From contig JACTAT010000058.1 in the NCBI GenBank assembly GCA_014526335.1, forward strand, positions 38,904 to 102,903: DNA of 64,000 nt, given 5' to 3'. A program made the translations under genes and the position numbers. Shown in pieces: positions 33,701 to 57,478 of the stretch. This DNA comes from Chrysaora quinquecirrha. Taxonomy: Eukaryota > Cnidaria > Scyphozoa > Semaeostomeae > Pelagiidae. Within the stretch, counting starts at the first letter, position 1; every line of letters begins with the position of its first letter. The notes beneath the pieces were generated by a model. It made no database searches. It saw only the letters and a program-made list of their open reading frames with translations, and was not told the origin of the DNA.

Positions 33701-34218
33701 TATTCAAAGTGTCTTGATATATATTCAAAAATGTTTCAGTCAGTGGTGTACCTAGACACCCAAATTTGGAGGGGCAAAAGGGTGTGGTCAAGGATAATTA
33801 GGGAGTGGCTTTAAGGACAAATAACTAAGTCCTACCTTGCAACAATTTGACATCAGATTAAGAGTTATAGTACTAAACCTATCTTGGCAATGATTGGGGG
33901 GCAACTGCATGCTGCATGGGGGGGCAGCATACCCTGTGCCCCCCTTGGTTATTCCCTGTGCCCCCCTTGGTTATTCCACTGGTTCACTCATCAGTTGGTA
34001 GTTTTTTCAGGAAATTTTGCCAATGAAAAGTGCAAGAAACCCTGCAAATGGTGGACAAAACTGTCTTCTGGTTGACCAAACTTTAGAATTAGCGTATAGG
34101 AATGGTATTACATAGATGATACAACCTTTCCATTTGCTTCTTTTTTGTACAAAAACTGTTCCATATATTTCATCGGTTCATCATTTGAATTTTCGTCTTT
34201 AGTTTCATCCATTTTCAT
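27785..34218 (-). CDS. PH-domain protein, seven exons, one apparent frame break
   Basis: Exons in transcript order: 34218-34126, 32077-31994, 31584-31474, 30560-30504, 29771-29346, 28799-28701, 27948-27785. Residues about 18-113 form a pleckstrin-homology domain: FLYKKEANGK, WIEYWVVCRGNYLLFY (strands 1-3), FPFYLATQKAKYYF, and the C-terminal helix with the invariant Trp, RHQWIHAIDLSL. PH domains bind phosphoinositides or proteins at membranes. The rest is Ser/Pro/Asn-rich and disordered, ending LQSLTIEQL. Exon 29771-29346 enters in phase 0 and is 426 nt, but the next exon needs phase 1. The protein-like frame switches inside this exon, near 29480-29490, by one base. With one extra base the total is 1035 nt (344 aa). 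A second ATG at 34212 has a better Kozak context. I cannot name the gene. Confidence 0.8.
28134..28414 (-). mobile_element. MITE family B
   Basis: Left end TTAAGCCCTGGCTAAACTAG, right end CTAGTTTTGCCATAGCTTTA. It is inverted relative to the copy at 11763-11970 and carries the same CGCGCGACATG and ATGTTGCTC internal pieces. It lies in the last intron of the PH gene. Confidence 0.8.
28820..29100 (+). repeat. Repeat family L
   Basis: It contains GAAACACCAATCAGCTTGC, then AGACAGATTCTAAAACTCC-like and GCCAATGATTTGAAAACAAT blocks, shared in the same order with 48840-49080. Confidence 0.65.
29120..29272 (+). mobile_element. SINE family 1, plus orientation
   Basis: GAAGGTGCTGTGGCCTCGTG head, A-box-like GTGGCCTAATCCAGC, decayed B box CAGGTTCGAAGTC, and end TCCTAGCGACTGGTGCC. 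The usual CACCTT tail is missing. Confidence 0.7.
30800..31400 (+). mobile_element. Family I repeat interrupted by MITE family F
   Basis: The left part (30800-30925) holds GCAAGGGAGAGCTTGCCC and TGTTGCAGGGTACAACC. The right part (31335-31400) resumes as CTTGACCACGCACTTTTGCC and GAATGTCTGGCTACATGGG. The same halves are contiguous at 45-330. Confidence 0.65.
30926..31334 (-). mobile_element. MITE family F
   Basis: Left end ACACGCTTTTTTAAAGGAACC, right end TTTATAAAATAAGCGTGTAC. The interior has repeated AGTTCCTTAA motifs. A full second copy in the opposite orientation is at 56644-57053. It lies in an intron of the PH gene. Confidence 0.8.
31600..31975. repeat. ATC/CAT trinucleotide microsatellite
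   Basis: (CAT)n and (ATC)n with interruptions such as CACAATCATTATC. It ends about 20 bp from the donor of the PH gene exon 32077-31994. Open frames here are low complexity. Confidence 0.95.
32935..33080. mobile_element. Family I fragment
   Basis: CCAATCATTGCCAAGATAGG and a run of C match family I. Further right, 33100-33730 is AT-rich PH-gene intron in which I see nothing else. Confidence 0.45.
33740..33975. mobile_element. Family I fragment, inverted
   Basis: The left end CAGTGGTGTACCTAGACACC has the look of a hAT terminus. TTGGCAATGATTGGGGGG follows, then a 2x duplication of GTGCCCCCCTTGGTTATTCC. No clear right terminus or target duplication. Confidence 0.5.
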
Positions 34219-35246
34219 TGACTTTCACTTTCACGCTATCCAGAAACCTTAAAAGATGAAATAAACAATCGTTGCTAAGTGAATCATAGCTTGACAAAAC
34301 CCCCCAAAAACGATTCATACTAACAATTACAACAAAAGACAAAGACTGCAGTAACGAATATATAATACATTAAAACCTGAGGTTTTATCAACATTATTTG
34401 TCTGTCTGGATCGGAAAAACAGATAGAAAGACTACTCGAACTACTTTGTTGACAACTGAACAGCTTGGCTCTTTGCGGATGACGCCTTCTAAAGTTAAAA
34501 TTTGAGTCTACTCAAACTGCATCAAAATAATCTTCTTCCAAACAAATATTAAACCAAAGTACACAACATTATTGATTTTTCATCATAATTTTTTTAATTC
34601 AAGAATAAATAATATTCATTGCGATATTTTACCTACTTTTCCAAGAAAGTAAACAGCACGACGGATAACGAAAAACTCGAGATCGGCCTAAGCCCTTTCG
34701 ACCTCTGCGCTTTCAACTTCAACTCTCTTCTCTCTCTTTGTTTAGGCGATAATTGCTCCGTTTAATGTCAGAGATACTCAGATTTCATAAATGAATGTTA
34801 TTCTCATAAGATCAGGTATAAATTTCCAGAAATACTTGTCTCAAAAGATGTTTAAATCGTTAAATGTTGACTTTTACTTGAATGAAACTGCCTTTTGTAA
34901 ACATAGTAATTCGCTGAGTGCTCCCACGCAAGGAACTTTATAGTGCGTGGGCGGAGTTTATTGGGGTACATAGAGACGACCCCTAGAGACCCCGCAATAG
35001 TTATTATACACACAATGCAAATAAAACTATTCAAAAACTATAGCAAAATTAAATTCAGTAATCAATTTGATAGAAATCCTATAGTTTTCATGGAAATCCT
35101 TTGTAAATCCTTTTGTTTTAACGAAAATCTCGTACACTCGAGAAAGAAAGCAGAGGATTTTTGGAACTTCCAGGACCTTTGGAAACTCAAAGCAATTCAA
35201 ACACCACGGCAGACCACTCAACGTTCAACAATTCTAACCTTACCTT

Positions 35247-37402
35247 TTAATGATGAAAATTGTTTAATTCATTGATTGAGTAAAGCCTTCTGTTTACTTC
35301 AGGAAGAGGAATATCAGCCAGAGGTAGCAAACTGTCACCTGATGTAGAACTGTCTTCCATCGTTTCACCCCATAATCTTTGATGCTTGTCTGCAAAAACA
35401 AAACCTTACATTTACAAAGAATATTCAGGGGTTCCTGGAAGCATTGGGGCTTTGGGGGCAACTGCTGTCACTTCTAACCCCGCTACTAACTTCCTCACTG
35501 CCTTACTGCCTGGTCAAGGAAAATTTCCAGGTCAAGGAAAATTGGGGTGTGGATTTGAGAACAACTAATCAAGTTGGACCCTGTGACACTTTTACATTAG
35601 ATTTTGTCCATATAGAAAACCTACCTTGGGGATAATTGGGGGGCAACTGTCCCCTGTGCATTTGCAACAATCAGTATCATTGAGATGGGGTCTTGTGGGG
35701 CCAGAGGTCCAGGGCAAAGGCTGTGAAGGGGCCCCAATAATCAAAATTCTTTGAATGTTCAACTTCCTTAAGAGCCTGCTATGCCTCTCGAAAGCTCTAG
35801 CAATAATAGTGTGATCAGTAGGTTGTTTCCTCAAATCATGTTTGGAGCATTTTCCATAGTCTGCAGGCGACTCAAATGTCCATCCTTCTGAGGTTGAAAA
35901 GAGTAGCCTTTGGGATATTTTGTCTCAGAATATCAATTTGAGGGCATAAGGTGAAGGGTTAAGGTCTGCTTCAGCTGCATAGCTTTTAAATGAATGGGTC
36001 TAGGAAAAGAGAAAAGAAATCTAGAATAGAAATTGTTACCTCTGAAGTTGCTTAGTGAGTCTAATCCGGGGGTTGCTATCCAGTTTTTAATCCAAAATGA
36101 AACCAATGCCAAGCAAACACCTAATACAAATAGAAATGGCCCAAGGAAGATCCAAAGTCTGAAATTAAAATGATAGTGCTATTTAAGTCTATCTATACCT
36201 TGATTAGTTTGAATTTGCCGTGTGTTGCACTGTGGTGCCAGCACACCAAGCTTTGCATCACACATATGTACATATTTACCTTTGTGGAAGGTAATTGATT
36301 CCAATCTTGTGAAGAAATTCATCAGGCAGAAGAGCCCAGAGAAGATAGAAACCTGAAAATGAGAACAGTAAGAAAATATTAAAATCATGGTGTAATGATG
36401 AGGTAATTAGAGGGGTGTGGCCAAGTGGTCAAGGTTTTTGGCTCATGATTGTGAGGGTGTGGGTTCGGATCTTGCCAGGACCACATTCCACAAGCCTACA
36501 ATCAACTAAGCTGTCAAATCCTTCAGAGGTAGGTAAATGAGTTCCCAGTGTATTCGTTCTAGAATACCACCCGATGGCACAAGCTGCAGGTCCACATCAG
36601 CTGCATAGCTACCAGAACCCCCAATCTGCTTTAACAAAATATTGCTTGCTTGCTTGCTTGCTTGCTACAGTAGCATGTAAGCAAGTCTATATGCAAGACT
36701 GTGCTGGTTATCCAGTCTGCGGAGTACAGCAGTTCATGACAAGATCTCATTTGTGCACCTTTCATTTCATTTTCATTTATATGGGTTACCCTTCAGCAAA
36801 AGCTGGCTGGAAACTTTGTTGTATGCACTGAAGAACCTTGGTGCACAATTTTGGCTTAAACAATAGAAAACAATAGCCCCTATTGTTTGGAAAATAATGG
36901 CCTTCAGTGCACAGTGGGCAAAGATTCCAGTCTGGTTTGTCATGCAGAAGCATATTTCCATTGTTCTTTTCTATTGTTCTATTGTTTATCTTTTGCGTGC
37001 ACATGCAATACTCTGTAGACTCGATGGTTATTGCCCTTGTGATGTGGTCGCATTTCTTGTGTAGTTTGGTACGGTAGTGGTGGATAAGCACTACTGTGGT
37101 GCTTGATTTGGCTGTATTTTTTGCATACTCTAATCGACATGAAATCATAGCAAAAACATGTAGATCATGCAAGAAAAACCACAAAATCCACAATTATGGT
37201 ATGCAAAAATACCACCACACCGAATTCAAATTCCGCGCCGCGCCCATGTACGACCTGACTGAGATTACCCCCAGGGTAGAGTTTTTGACAGGAATAAGAT
37301 TAGACCAGACCTTTACTCACCAAATAAGATATAAGTAGCTAAATAAAGTACAAATCCATAAATTGCTCTCTCTGGAGTTGGACATGGAGAATGTTCAGCC
37401 AT
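35247..37402 (-). CDS. PIGP: PIG-P, subunit of the GPI-GlcNAc transferase, complete
   Basis: It acts in the ER membrane in the complex that transfers GlcNAc from UDP-GlcNAc to phosphatidylinositol, the first step of GPI-anchor synthesis. Exons in transcript order: 37402-37321, 36352-36280, 36158-36040, 35389-35247; phases close and give 138 aa (human isoforms 134 and 158). Diagnostic sequence: PERAIYGFVLYLA at residues 10-22 (human PERAIYGFVLFLS), FYLLWALLPDEFL, and the C-terminal IPLPEVNRRLY (human ISISEVNQMFF). Two membrane segments lie at about 14-37 and 53-75, facing each other as a hairpin. It starts head-to-head with CAPZB. Intron 1 holds a SINE. Confidence 0.93.
36409..36670 (+). mobile_element. 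tRNA-derived SINE family 3 (full length)
   Basis: The head GTGTGGCCAAGTGGTCAAGG is a good A box of the Ser/Leu tRNA type. GGGTTCGGATCTTGCC is the B box. The body has GATGGCACAAGCTGCAGGTC and the element ends in (CTTG)n at about 36645-36666. It is not a functional tRNA: the acceptor stem does not close. It lies in PIGP intron 1. Confidence 0.85.
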
Positions 37403-37633
37403 TATTGATCAAAAACTATGCAACAAAACTTAAAACTACAGCAAAGGGCAGCCATTTATTTTCCAATACTTCCTCCTTCGCATTCGCAAAGATTCTTCTG
37501 TGTTCTGCGCATGCCTGTTCACCTTTTTTATTTCTGTGGCCTCGATTTCAGTTTTTCATTGGCTTGCGATTTGATTGGTTAAAAATTACATTGATTGGGG
37601 ATATTCATCAATGTTATCTTGTAAGTATCTCTC
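37403..37633. promoter_or_regulatory. Putative bidirectional promoter, PIGP/CAPZB
   Basis: The 231 bp between the PIGP ATG (minus) and the proposed CAPZB ATG (plus) contains ATTGG (inverted CCAAT) motifs near 37558, 37577 and 37594, and two TGCGCATGC/GCATTCGC-like GC pieces. It has no TATA box I trust. The role is inferred from position and the motifs. Confidence 0.5.
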
Positions 37634-50973
<13,340 letters not shown>

Positions 50974-51449
50974 GAAAATGGTAATTAGAAATGATAAAAA
51001 CTTTGTTTACTTACTAGCTTCTCATATCTACAAAAAGACTGTTGTTATTGTTTATTTTATAATGTCAGGGTGATGTATTTTTATAAACATTTTCATTAAT
51101 TAATACGATGATATTCACTAGATTTTGAAACTATTTTGGTTCCTCCTTCACATTCACCCTACTTTGCTACTTCACATCCCAATTCGACACATCGTTTGGC
51201 CAGTCCAAGATGGGTCTCAAAACCCGTTTGTTTTTATAGCTACGTAAATTGTCTTCCAACTGAGTTCTCTTCCCTGCTGCCTGCACGACCACTGGCTCTC
51301 TTACAGTCCTACTCATGCCGATGTCTTACATTTTTTGCTAATACACTCTTTTTGACCATGCCGCAGTTAACTCTCTATCGAAACTATGATCTTTGCTTAT
51401 GTTAGCTTATGCCCTACAACTGACCTGCCTGGCCAAAGGTTACGAGGAG

Positions 51450-51790
51450 GGTCATCTTTCAGTAATGTGGAGGGCTTTTTAAAGTCTTGTGAAGGCCTAT
51501 CTTTCAGTAATGTGGAGGGCTATCTTGAATCAATGTGGAGGCCCATCTTGAAGTAATGTGGAAGGTGCGGGGCAATATTGAGGGCTATCTTTCAGTAATG
51601 TGGAGGGCATCTTTCTGTAACGTGGAGGGCTATCTTGAAGTAATGTTGAAGACTATCATCAGTAACGTGGAGGGCTATCTTGAAGTAATGTGGAAGGCTA
51701 TCATCAGTAACGTGGAGTGCTATCTTGAAGTGATGTTGAAGACTATCTTGAAGTAGCATTTAGGGCTATCAGTAAAATGGAAGGCTATCA
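51450..51790. repeat. Minisatellite, about 22-30 bp units
   Basis: GTGGAGGGCTATCTTGAAGT and CATCAGTAACGTGGAGGGC alternate about 12 times, 480 bp downstream of the CAPZB stop. GTGGA(G/A)GGCTATCATCAGTA resembles the unit of the array at 20024-20405. Confidence 0.85.
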
Positions 51791-53579
51791 GGAATCTGGA
51801 GTGTTCGTGTGCGGAGTAATGTTTGCCTGTTGTTCGTGCGGTCTCCTCGGGAGCTCACGTGGTGAAAAGAGACTGGGACCGAAGGCGGTCTCCTTAGCAA
51901 CAGGTCACGTCATTTGGAACACCATCTTAAAATGACGTCACTCGACCCAGTTCACAAATCTGTACAAGTAACAACACCTGTGTACTTCTGGTACATTTGA
52001 ATCATTAACACTTGCAAACAATACTCACTAATTAACATTTCGTTATTTAGAAAACGTGTTCGCAGTTGCACCTCGCTCAAGAGGGAGCATTCCTTTTACA
52101 TTACACACAAACAAGAGAATTAGAGACGCCTTTCTGCTTCGATATAAAGGCCTATTCATTGCATTAAAATACCGAACTTGTAAAAAATCCCTGATTCTTT
52201 GAGTTCATTTGTTCTTGGCCCTGTTTTCAAAGGATAATTTAACGCTGAGATAAGATTTAGAAGTATTTGTGGATTAAAGCGACAGGAGATGAGAGAGAGG
52301 AGAAAAGTGAAAAGTTGAACTCACCGCTACCGTTATTATTGTTGTTAGAAAGCTGTTTACGTCAGTTCGACCGTTCGTCAAGCCTGACCTGTGCTAAAGA
52401 TCTCAGTGACCTTTTTGGTTGTTTAAATTGTAAGTAAAATCGTGTTAAATACTCGAAGTTTTGTTTGTAATTGTTCCGTGAAGATTGGGACGCACTCTAA
52501 AGCACGTTTGAGATTCGTGGAGGGTTAGTTAGAGACGAAGTTGAGGAAAGGTACGAAAATTTGCGGATAAGACTACAACGTCTTCGTCTATAAATACAAA
52601 AACATAAATCTTGGTTATTTGGAAAAAGCTGGAAGTGGAATCTCGTCGAACATTGAAGTGGAATTTCTTCACTACCCTGAAAACAGATTTTGACAGTGAA
52701 AAGCTCTTTATTGTAATAGAAGAAAACTCTATGCACCTCGAATACCGAATCATTTTGTCATTTTGTCAGCGCATTCTATAACTACTTGGAAATCTTCTCA
52801 GTTGCTGCAGCTATCACAAGGAATAAACGTTTATAAATTGCCTCGAAAATTTGAGACCAGAAGTCACAAGTAATTGGTTGGTGGAATAATAGCTACTACG
52901 AAATTTATCGAGAGGGTGCTTTTTAAAGAGGGCATTTTAGAAAACTTCAGAGTTATTATTCAGTATTTCATAGCGTCAACTCAGTGAGTGCCGTCATTGC
53001 ATATCATCATCTAGAGTTTATCCTTTCGGGCTTTCGGCATTAGAAAAGTTGGAAAAGTCATATTTTGTTGATTTTAAAGTTAGATGAACAGCTTGTGGAA
53101 TGAACGTGGCCTTTTATCTCAGCAGAAAGTTGAGAGTTTTTGTATAATTCAAGATCTGAGTCCCTGTAAAACTAAGTTCAAGAACACCGCTTGTGAAACC
53201 ATCGATCCTTACTCCTGAAACTTGCAGAAAAGAAAGAGCAAAGCTTGAAGAAAACAGGAATAATTTGTGGAAGTTTCGACTCGGATTTGACATTGTCAAC
53301 ACGTTATAAAAGCACTTGCAGGCAAAGGCCAAGGATAGAAGATTAAAAGCTCACATTAATGAGTTTTCTGGAATTAAATTATCACTTGGAGAAATAGATA
53401 CAGGCTTAGCTCGGGCTTAGCAGTTTGAGTTTGGTTTGGAGACAGCGTCGTGGAAGAAGCGAATTTGGGATCAATTCTGACGGTTGCAGAGATTGAAAAA
53501 TAATTATAATTAGCAAAAGGACAGCTTGCAGCAACATTTCTACATAATTTATTAGTTCCAAAACTGTTTCTACTGAAAA
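51791..53579. other. Spacer and probable 5' region of the 53580 gene
   Basis: I see no repeat or coding region here. Direct upstream sequence of the ATG is AT-rich (CTACTGAAAAATGAATC). The transcription start and any 5' UTR intron cannot be placed by eye. Confidence 0.4.
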
Positions 53580-54256
53580 ATGAATCTGGATAGCCGTACC
53601 GACCGCAGTGATATAATTCGGCAAGTCCGAGAACAGGCCTCGCGAGTTTATCTTCAAACAATCGCCGCTAACGAGCGAGAAGATCGTTTACTTCACAAGA
53701 AGTTGGACGCCCTGGATTTAGAACACAGGGCGCAATATTTGAAAATGAAGAAATGGATTTACGATGCGAAGAAAATCAGCAAAAAACGAGTGAAGAAAGT
53801 CGAATCGTATCACACTTGCGATAGCGAAGTTTGCCGAGAACAAGCGAAAGCGAAAACTAAACTCGGTGGTCAGTTTTTGTTAGATTCCGCGGATATAGCA
53901 GAGTCTTGTAAAGCTAACGAAAACCTAAAAGCGAAATCGCAATCACTTCCCAGTATATCTCACCCGAGAAGACCCTCGATTATGCTACATGACCGCGTAA
54001 AATACACCGAAAGCGAAGTTGCGAGACTGAAGACATCTTTCGCCGGCCATAAAACGCCACCCAATTTACGACGTGGTCGTAAATTTTGCCGCATCTGGAA
54101 GTTGCGGGAACTCAAACTACGACGAGACCTCGTAAAGTGAAAGGCAAAAAGCGTAAAGATTTAGCGAAAGAATTGAATGAGGATAATAATACTGGTGGAA
54201 TCAATTTGCCTCAAATTACGGTAGAGCCAAGCGTAACTCCAACCATGAAAGGTTAA
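53580..54256 (+). CDS. Unrecognised basic protein, paralogue 1, one apparent frame break
   Basis: A single-exon gene starting MNLDSRTDRSDIIRQ. It shares with the gene at 59511-60349 an N-terminal helix (TIAANEREDRLLHKKLDALD, LEHRAQYLKMKKWI, about residues 27-65), a second motif (VKYTESEVARLKTSFAGHK) and LPHLEVA. The two copies are similar only in these three blocks; the linkers differ. The uninterrupted frame stops at 54140, but LPHLEVA and a basic tail ending TVEPSVTPTMKG lie in the -1 frame. One extra T in the T4 run at 54084-54087 joins them into 225 aa with stop TAA at 54254-54256. No signal peptide or membrane segment. Probably an alpha-helical cytoplasmic or nuclear protein. I do not recognise the family and infer no function. 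Confidence 0.75.
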
Positions 54257-54615
54257 TAATCCAACGAAACTTACTGCTGCTAGACGACCTCCTGCACTAC
54301 TGTCCAGTTAAACATGGTCTTCCAATTACCTTGTGGCCGAATTCAGGGGGTTTCGTCGGCATCCGATTCACAAGACCTGACCTGTATCGTGAAACACTTA
54401 CACACACCATAAATCAATCTTGTAAATAGAAAATTATTCAGTTAATTTTAGCATAGCTGATAATAGATTTCCAAATAGTCTCAAAACTGAAAATCTGGAG
54501 TCGTTTTTCAATGGTTTCTAATCCCCTCTTTTTGCGTTTTCGTTTTTCAAAATATCAAATTTGTTTTGTCTTTTATTTTCTGCTGTGCTATACAGTGTGT
54601 AATTCTTCATGGTTA
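54257..54615. other. 3' flank of the 53580 gene
   Basis: AT-rich with no repeat. It includes plausible 3' UTR, but no AATAAA signal I can choose with confidence. Confidence 0.4.
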
Positions 54616-55745
54616 TGCGGCCATCAACAAAAAGATAATTACATCTGCAACTATCAGTAACTGGTTACTGCAGTAAATGCATGGATACGCAGCAACTGTT
54701 ACTACTTTAATACATATAGAGCATCTGCTACTGCCGCTGCTTTGTTTGCTATTCTTCTGCATACCACTTGTTACCGCTGTCGCTCTTGCTGACTGCATAT
54801 GCTTACTGCTGTTGCTATTTCCTACTCTTTAGGATGCCACTGCTGGCTGGATTGTGGTATTAACTACCGTTGCTGCAACTAGTAACATAGTAAGGCCCCT
54901 ACCAGCTCTGTTTGTTATAACTGCTGCTACTTATGCTGCCGACTAATAGTATCCTGCAATTGTTGTTGCTACCTTACTGCTCGTGCTTCTACTGCTGCTG
55001 CTGCCTTCTGCTTGAGTGTCGAATAACTACCATTGCTGCTACAAGCAAGACTGCTACCAACCGTGTTACAGCTACTACTCCTGCTACCCAAGCGGCAGCG
55101 TTGAGAGCTGCTGCTTCTGTTACCTCCTCTACAATTGCTTCTCCTACTTTACTGATGTGTCATATCACTCGTGTGTTACTGCTGCTGATGCTGCTACCGA
55201 TGCGGCAGTATTGATGAATGCTGCTTCTGTTGCCCGCTCTTGGCTGCAGCTACCTGAATGCTGTTGCTTCTACTGCTACTGCTCGCTCCTGCTTGAGAAT
55301 GGAAAAACTAGTGCTGCTACTACCAGCAAGGCCACTATCACTCGTGTTTTACTGCTGCTGATGTTGCTACCGATGCGGCAGTATTGATGAATGCTGCTTC
55401 TCTTGCCTAACCCTTGACTGCAACTACCCAAGTGCTTCTGTTAATGCTAATGCTCCTGCTTGAGTATCGAAAAACACTGCCAGTACTACTATTAGCAAGC
55501 CGCTACCACTTGTAAACTGCTACTACTCCTGCTACCGACGCGGCAGTAGCGGCAGCAGTTGCTTCTTTTATCTCCCCTACATTTGCTGCTGCAGCCTTAC
55601 TGGTGTTGCTTCTACTGCTATTATTGCTGCGGCTGCGCTCTTGGTGCAAGTTGGGATTCTACTGCTGCTACAAGCAGTACTCCTACTACCACTGTTGCTG
55701 ATGCTGATGCTTCTGCCGAGGCTGCGCTGCTGGTATGACTACTAA
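54616..55745. repeat. CTG/CTA-rich imperfect trinucleotide region
   Basis: About 1.1 kb dominated by GCTGCTACT, TGCTTCTACTGCTG and related triplets. A block of about 180 bp (GTTACTGCTGCTGATGCTGC, CGATGCGGCAGTATTGATGA) near 55170-55225 recurs near 55345-55395. Low-complexity open frames occur on both strands and I do not regard them as genes. Confidence 0.85.
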
Positions 55746-56411
55746 TGCCACTTTGAGTTGAGTCCCTGCCTCTGTTTTTTAAAGAAACTAATGTGTGATA
55801 TATTGCGTCCACTGCTTTTGCTGCGTCCAGCATCCACTCATTTCCATGTTACTGCTAATACTGTTGCCAATATTATTGCGGCTTTTGCTAGCACCGGTGT
55901 TGTTCATAATGTGTGGGGCTATTGCTATAGATTTGTTCATGCTTTTGATATCAATGTTGGTAAAATGCGAATTCACTGTTTAACTTTTCTTTGTTATCTT
56001 TCTATAAACTTTGGTTACAACGTACATAGATGGTTATCTAAGTTACGCCAGCACCAAGTACCGCTCATCTGCACAGTCACAATTCTGTTGTAGACTCATT
56101 ACATACATCCTATTACTTCGCTCGACGTTGTTGTTGTTGTTTTCTGCAATCGCTCATTGTAGAGTGATAAATCAAAATAAAAGGAGCGTAAGCTAGAGAT
56201 TCGTGTCGTGAGTCTAGCTATGTGGGACAGTCCTCAAACAGTTGCATGCATGTAACATGTGAGTAGCCTCTGTCTGAACCCGAGGTTTCGGATATTATAG
56301 ACTTAATACATTCTTCCTACTCTTTCGGAAACAGCTACAATAACTACAACAACATAATTGCTGTTTCCTCAGAGTGGTGGAACGGGGTGGTGGAGTGTGG
56401 AGGAGCGTAGA

Positions 56412-56650
56412 CTACACTTTTTTTTAATAAGCAACTGCAGAGATGTTCAAGTTTTTGTTGAAATATACAATGCTTTCTTTATAGAATACATCATTGCAAA
56501 TTTTTCAATTACATTGAGCAGCATGAAAGGAGCCAAAAAAGAGTTCTTAGGGGGGTACCCAGTTATTCTGCAAAGGCTGAAAGACCAGATAAGTTAAGCA
56601 ACTTCAAGGGCTGGACCAAAAGTCCAGTTGCTTATTAAAAAAAGTGTACA
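56412..56650 (+). mobile_element. MITE family G
   Basis: Left end CACTTTTTTTTAATAAGCAA, right end CAGTTGCTTATTAAAAAAAG followed by TGTA. The other copy is at 44884-45136. Confidence 0.8.
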
Positions 56651-57053
56651 CGCTTTTTTTTTTATAAGGAACCACTTTATAAAGAACCTACATGTAGAAG
56701 GCCCGAAAATTTAAAGAACTTATACTACTAAGGAGAAAATCATTAAGGAACTTTTGAATGTTGAATACTTTTATCACTGCAAATAATCAAGAATTAGAAA
56801 GCCGGTTCCATTCATTTGCAGTCGAAAATCACATACATTGTACGTTAAGCATGTGTCCAATATTTCTTTGAGTAGTCTCGAGCTTTGCTCACATGCAAAT
56901 GTCTCTCTTTTATTGTTAAGACCACTGTATGTGCAGTTAAAATTAAGGAACTATTAAGGAACTTTTAGAACTACAATTGGCTTAAAAGAGGCCCAAAAAT
57001 AAGGAACTTTAAGAACTAGGCCTTGAGGTAGGTTCCTTATAAAAAAAAGCGTG
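56644..57053 (+). mobile_element. MITE family F
   Basis: Left end GTACACGCTTTTTTTTTTAT then AAGGAACC, right end GGTTCCTTATAAAAAAAAGC then GTGTAC. Inverted copy at 30926-31334. Internal AAGGAACTTT motifs. Confidence 0.85.
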
Positions 57054-57211
57054 TACGACGAATGTAATAAGTCTACGGATATCATATCATTGTTTGGTAT
57101 TTGGCTATCATACGCAATTTGTGACAATGTTGTACAAAAGATTAAAATATTGATGAAATTTACTCACGACAAGCGTTTTGAAATCCTCGTCTGTATTTGA
57201 AGGATATCCTT

Positions 57212-57478
57212 CTATTTATTCAAAGGCTTCAGGGCATCTACGTAATTCCTTATAAGGACCTCAATCGTGGTAAGCCATGTCGGACACGGGGTTCCGTTCC
57301 TACAACGCGGAAGCTCAGTCGAACTTCTGAACTTTTTTGGAGATTTTTCGAGTAGACTTTTGTATATACTTTTAGCACTACCACAGAAGATATTTGGGAT
57401 GCGTAGTGTTGTATGAAAGTACAGCCGTTGCTGCAGGACGCAGAGAAGACGTCGCGAGCAGACGAAGGAGCTGGGCAC
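57212..57478 (-). other. Open frame of uncertain status, 88 codons
   Basis: An uninterrupted minus-strand frame with mixed composition, ending WLTTIEVLIRNYVDALKPLN. It has no ATG start (it would need GTG), no obvious splice partners and no family I recognise. It could be an exon fragment or a transposon remnant. The flanks 57480-59510 otherwise show no repeat or gene I can support. Confidence 0.2.

Larger units (their letters stand above)
56340..57080 (+). mobile_element. Nested insertions: family E carrying MITEs G and F
   Basis: Repeat E (56340-56411, GGTGGTGGAGTGTGGAGGAG) is contiguous at 7443-7530 but here breaks after GTAGACTACA. MITE G (56412-56650) and MITE F (56644-57053) lie between, and repeat E resumes as GACGAATGTAATAAGTCT. 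The G and F ends overlap in GTGTACAC, so one probably inserted at the end of the other. Confidence 0.8.

Noticed and set aside
36409..36490. A tRNA-Ser/Leu gene
   Set aside because: A and B boxes are present but the acceptor stem does not pair and a SINE body with CTTG tail follows.
54933..55833. Ala/Leu/Cys-rich frames on both strands
   Set aside because: CTG-rich low-complexity region without splice or start signals.
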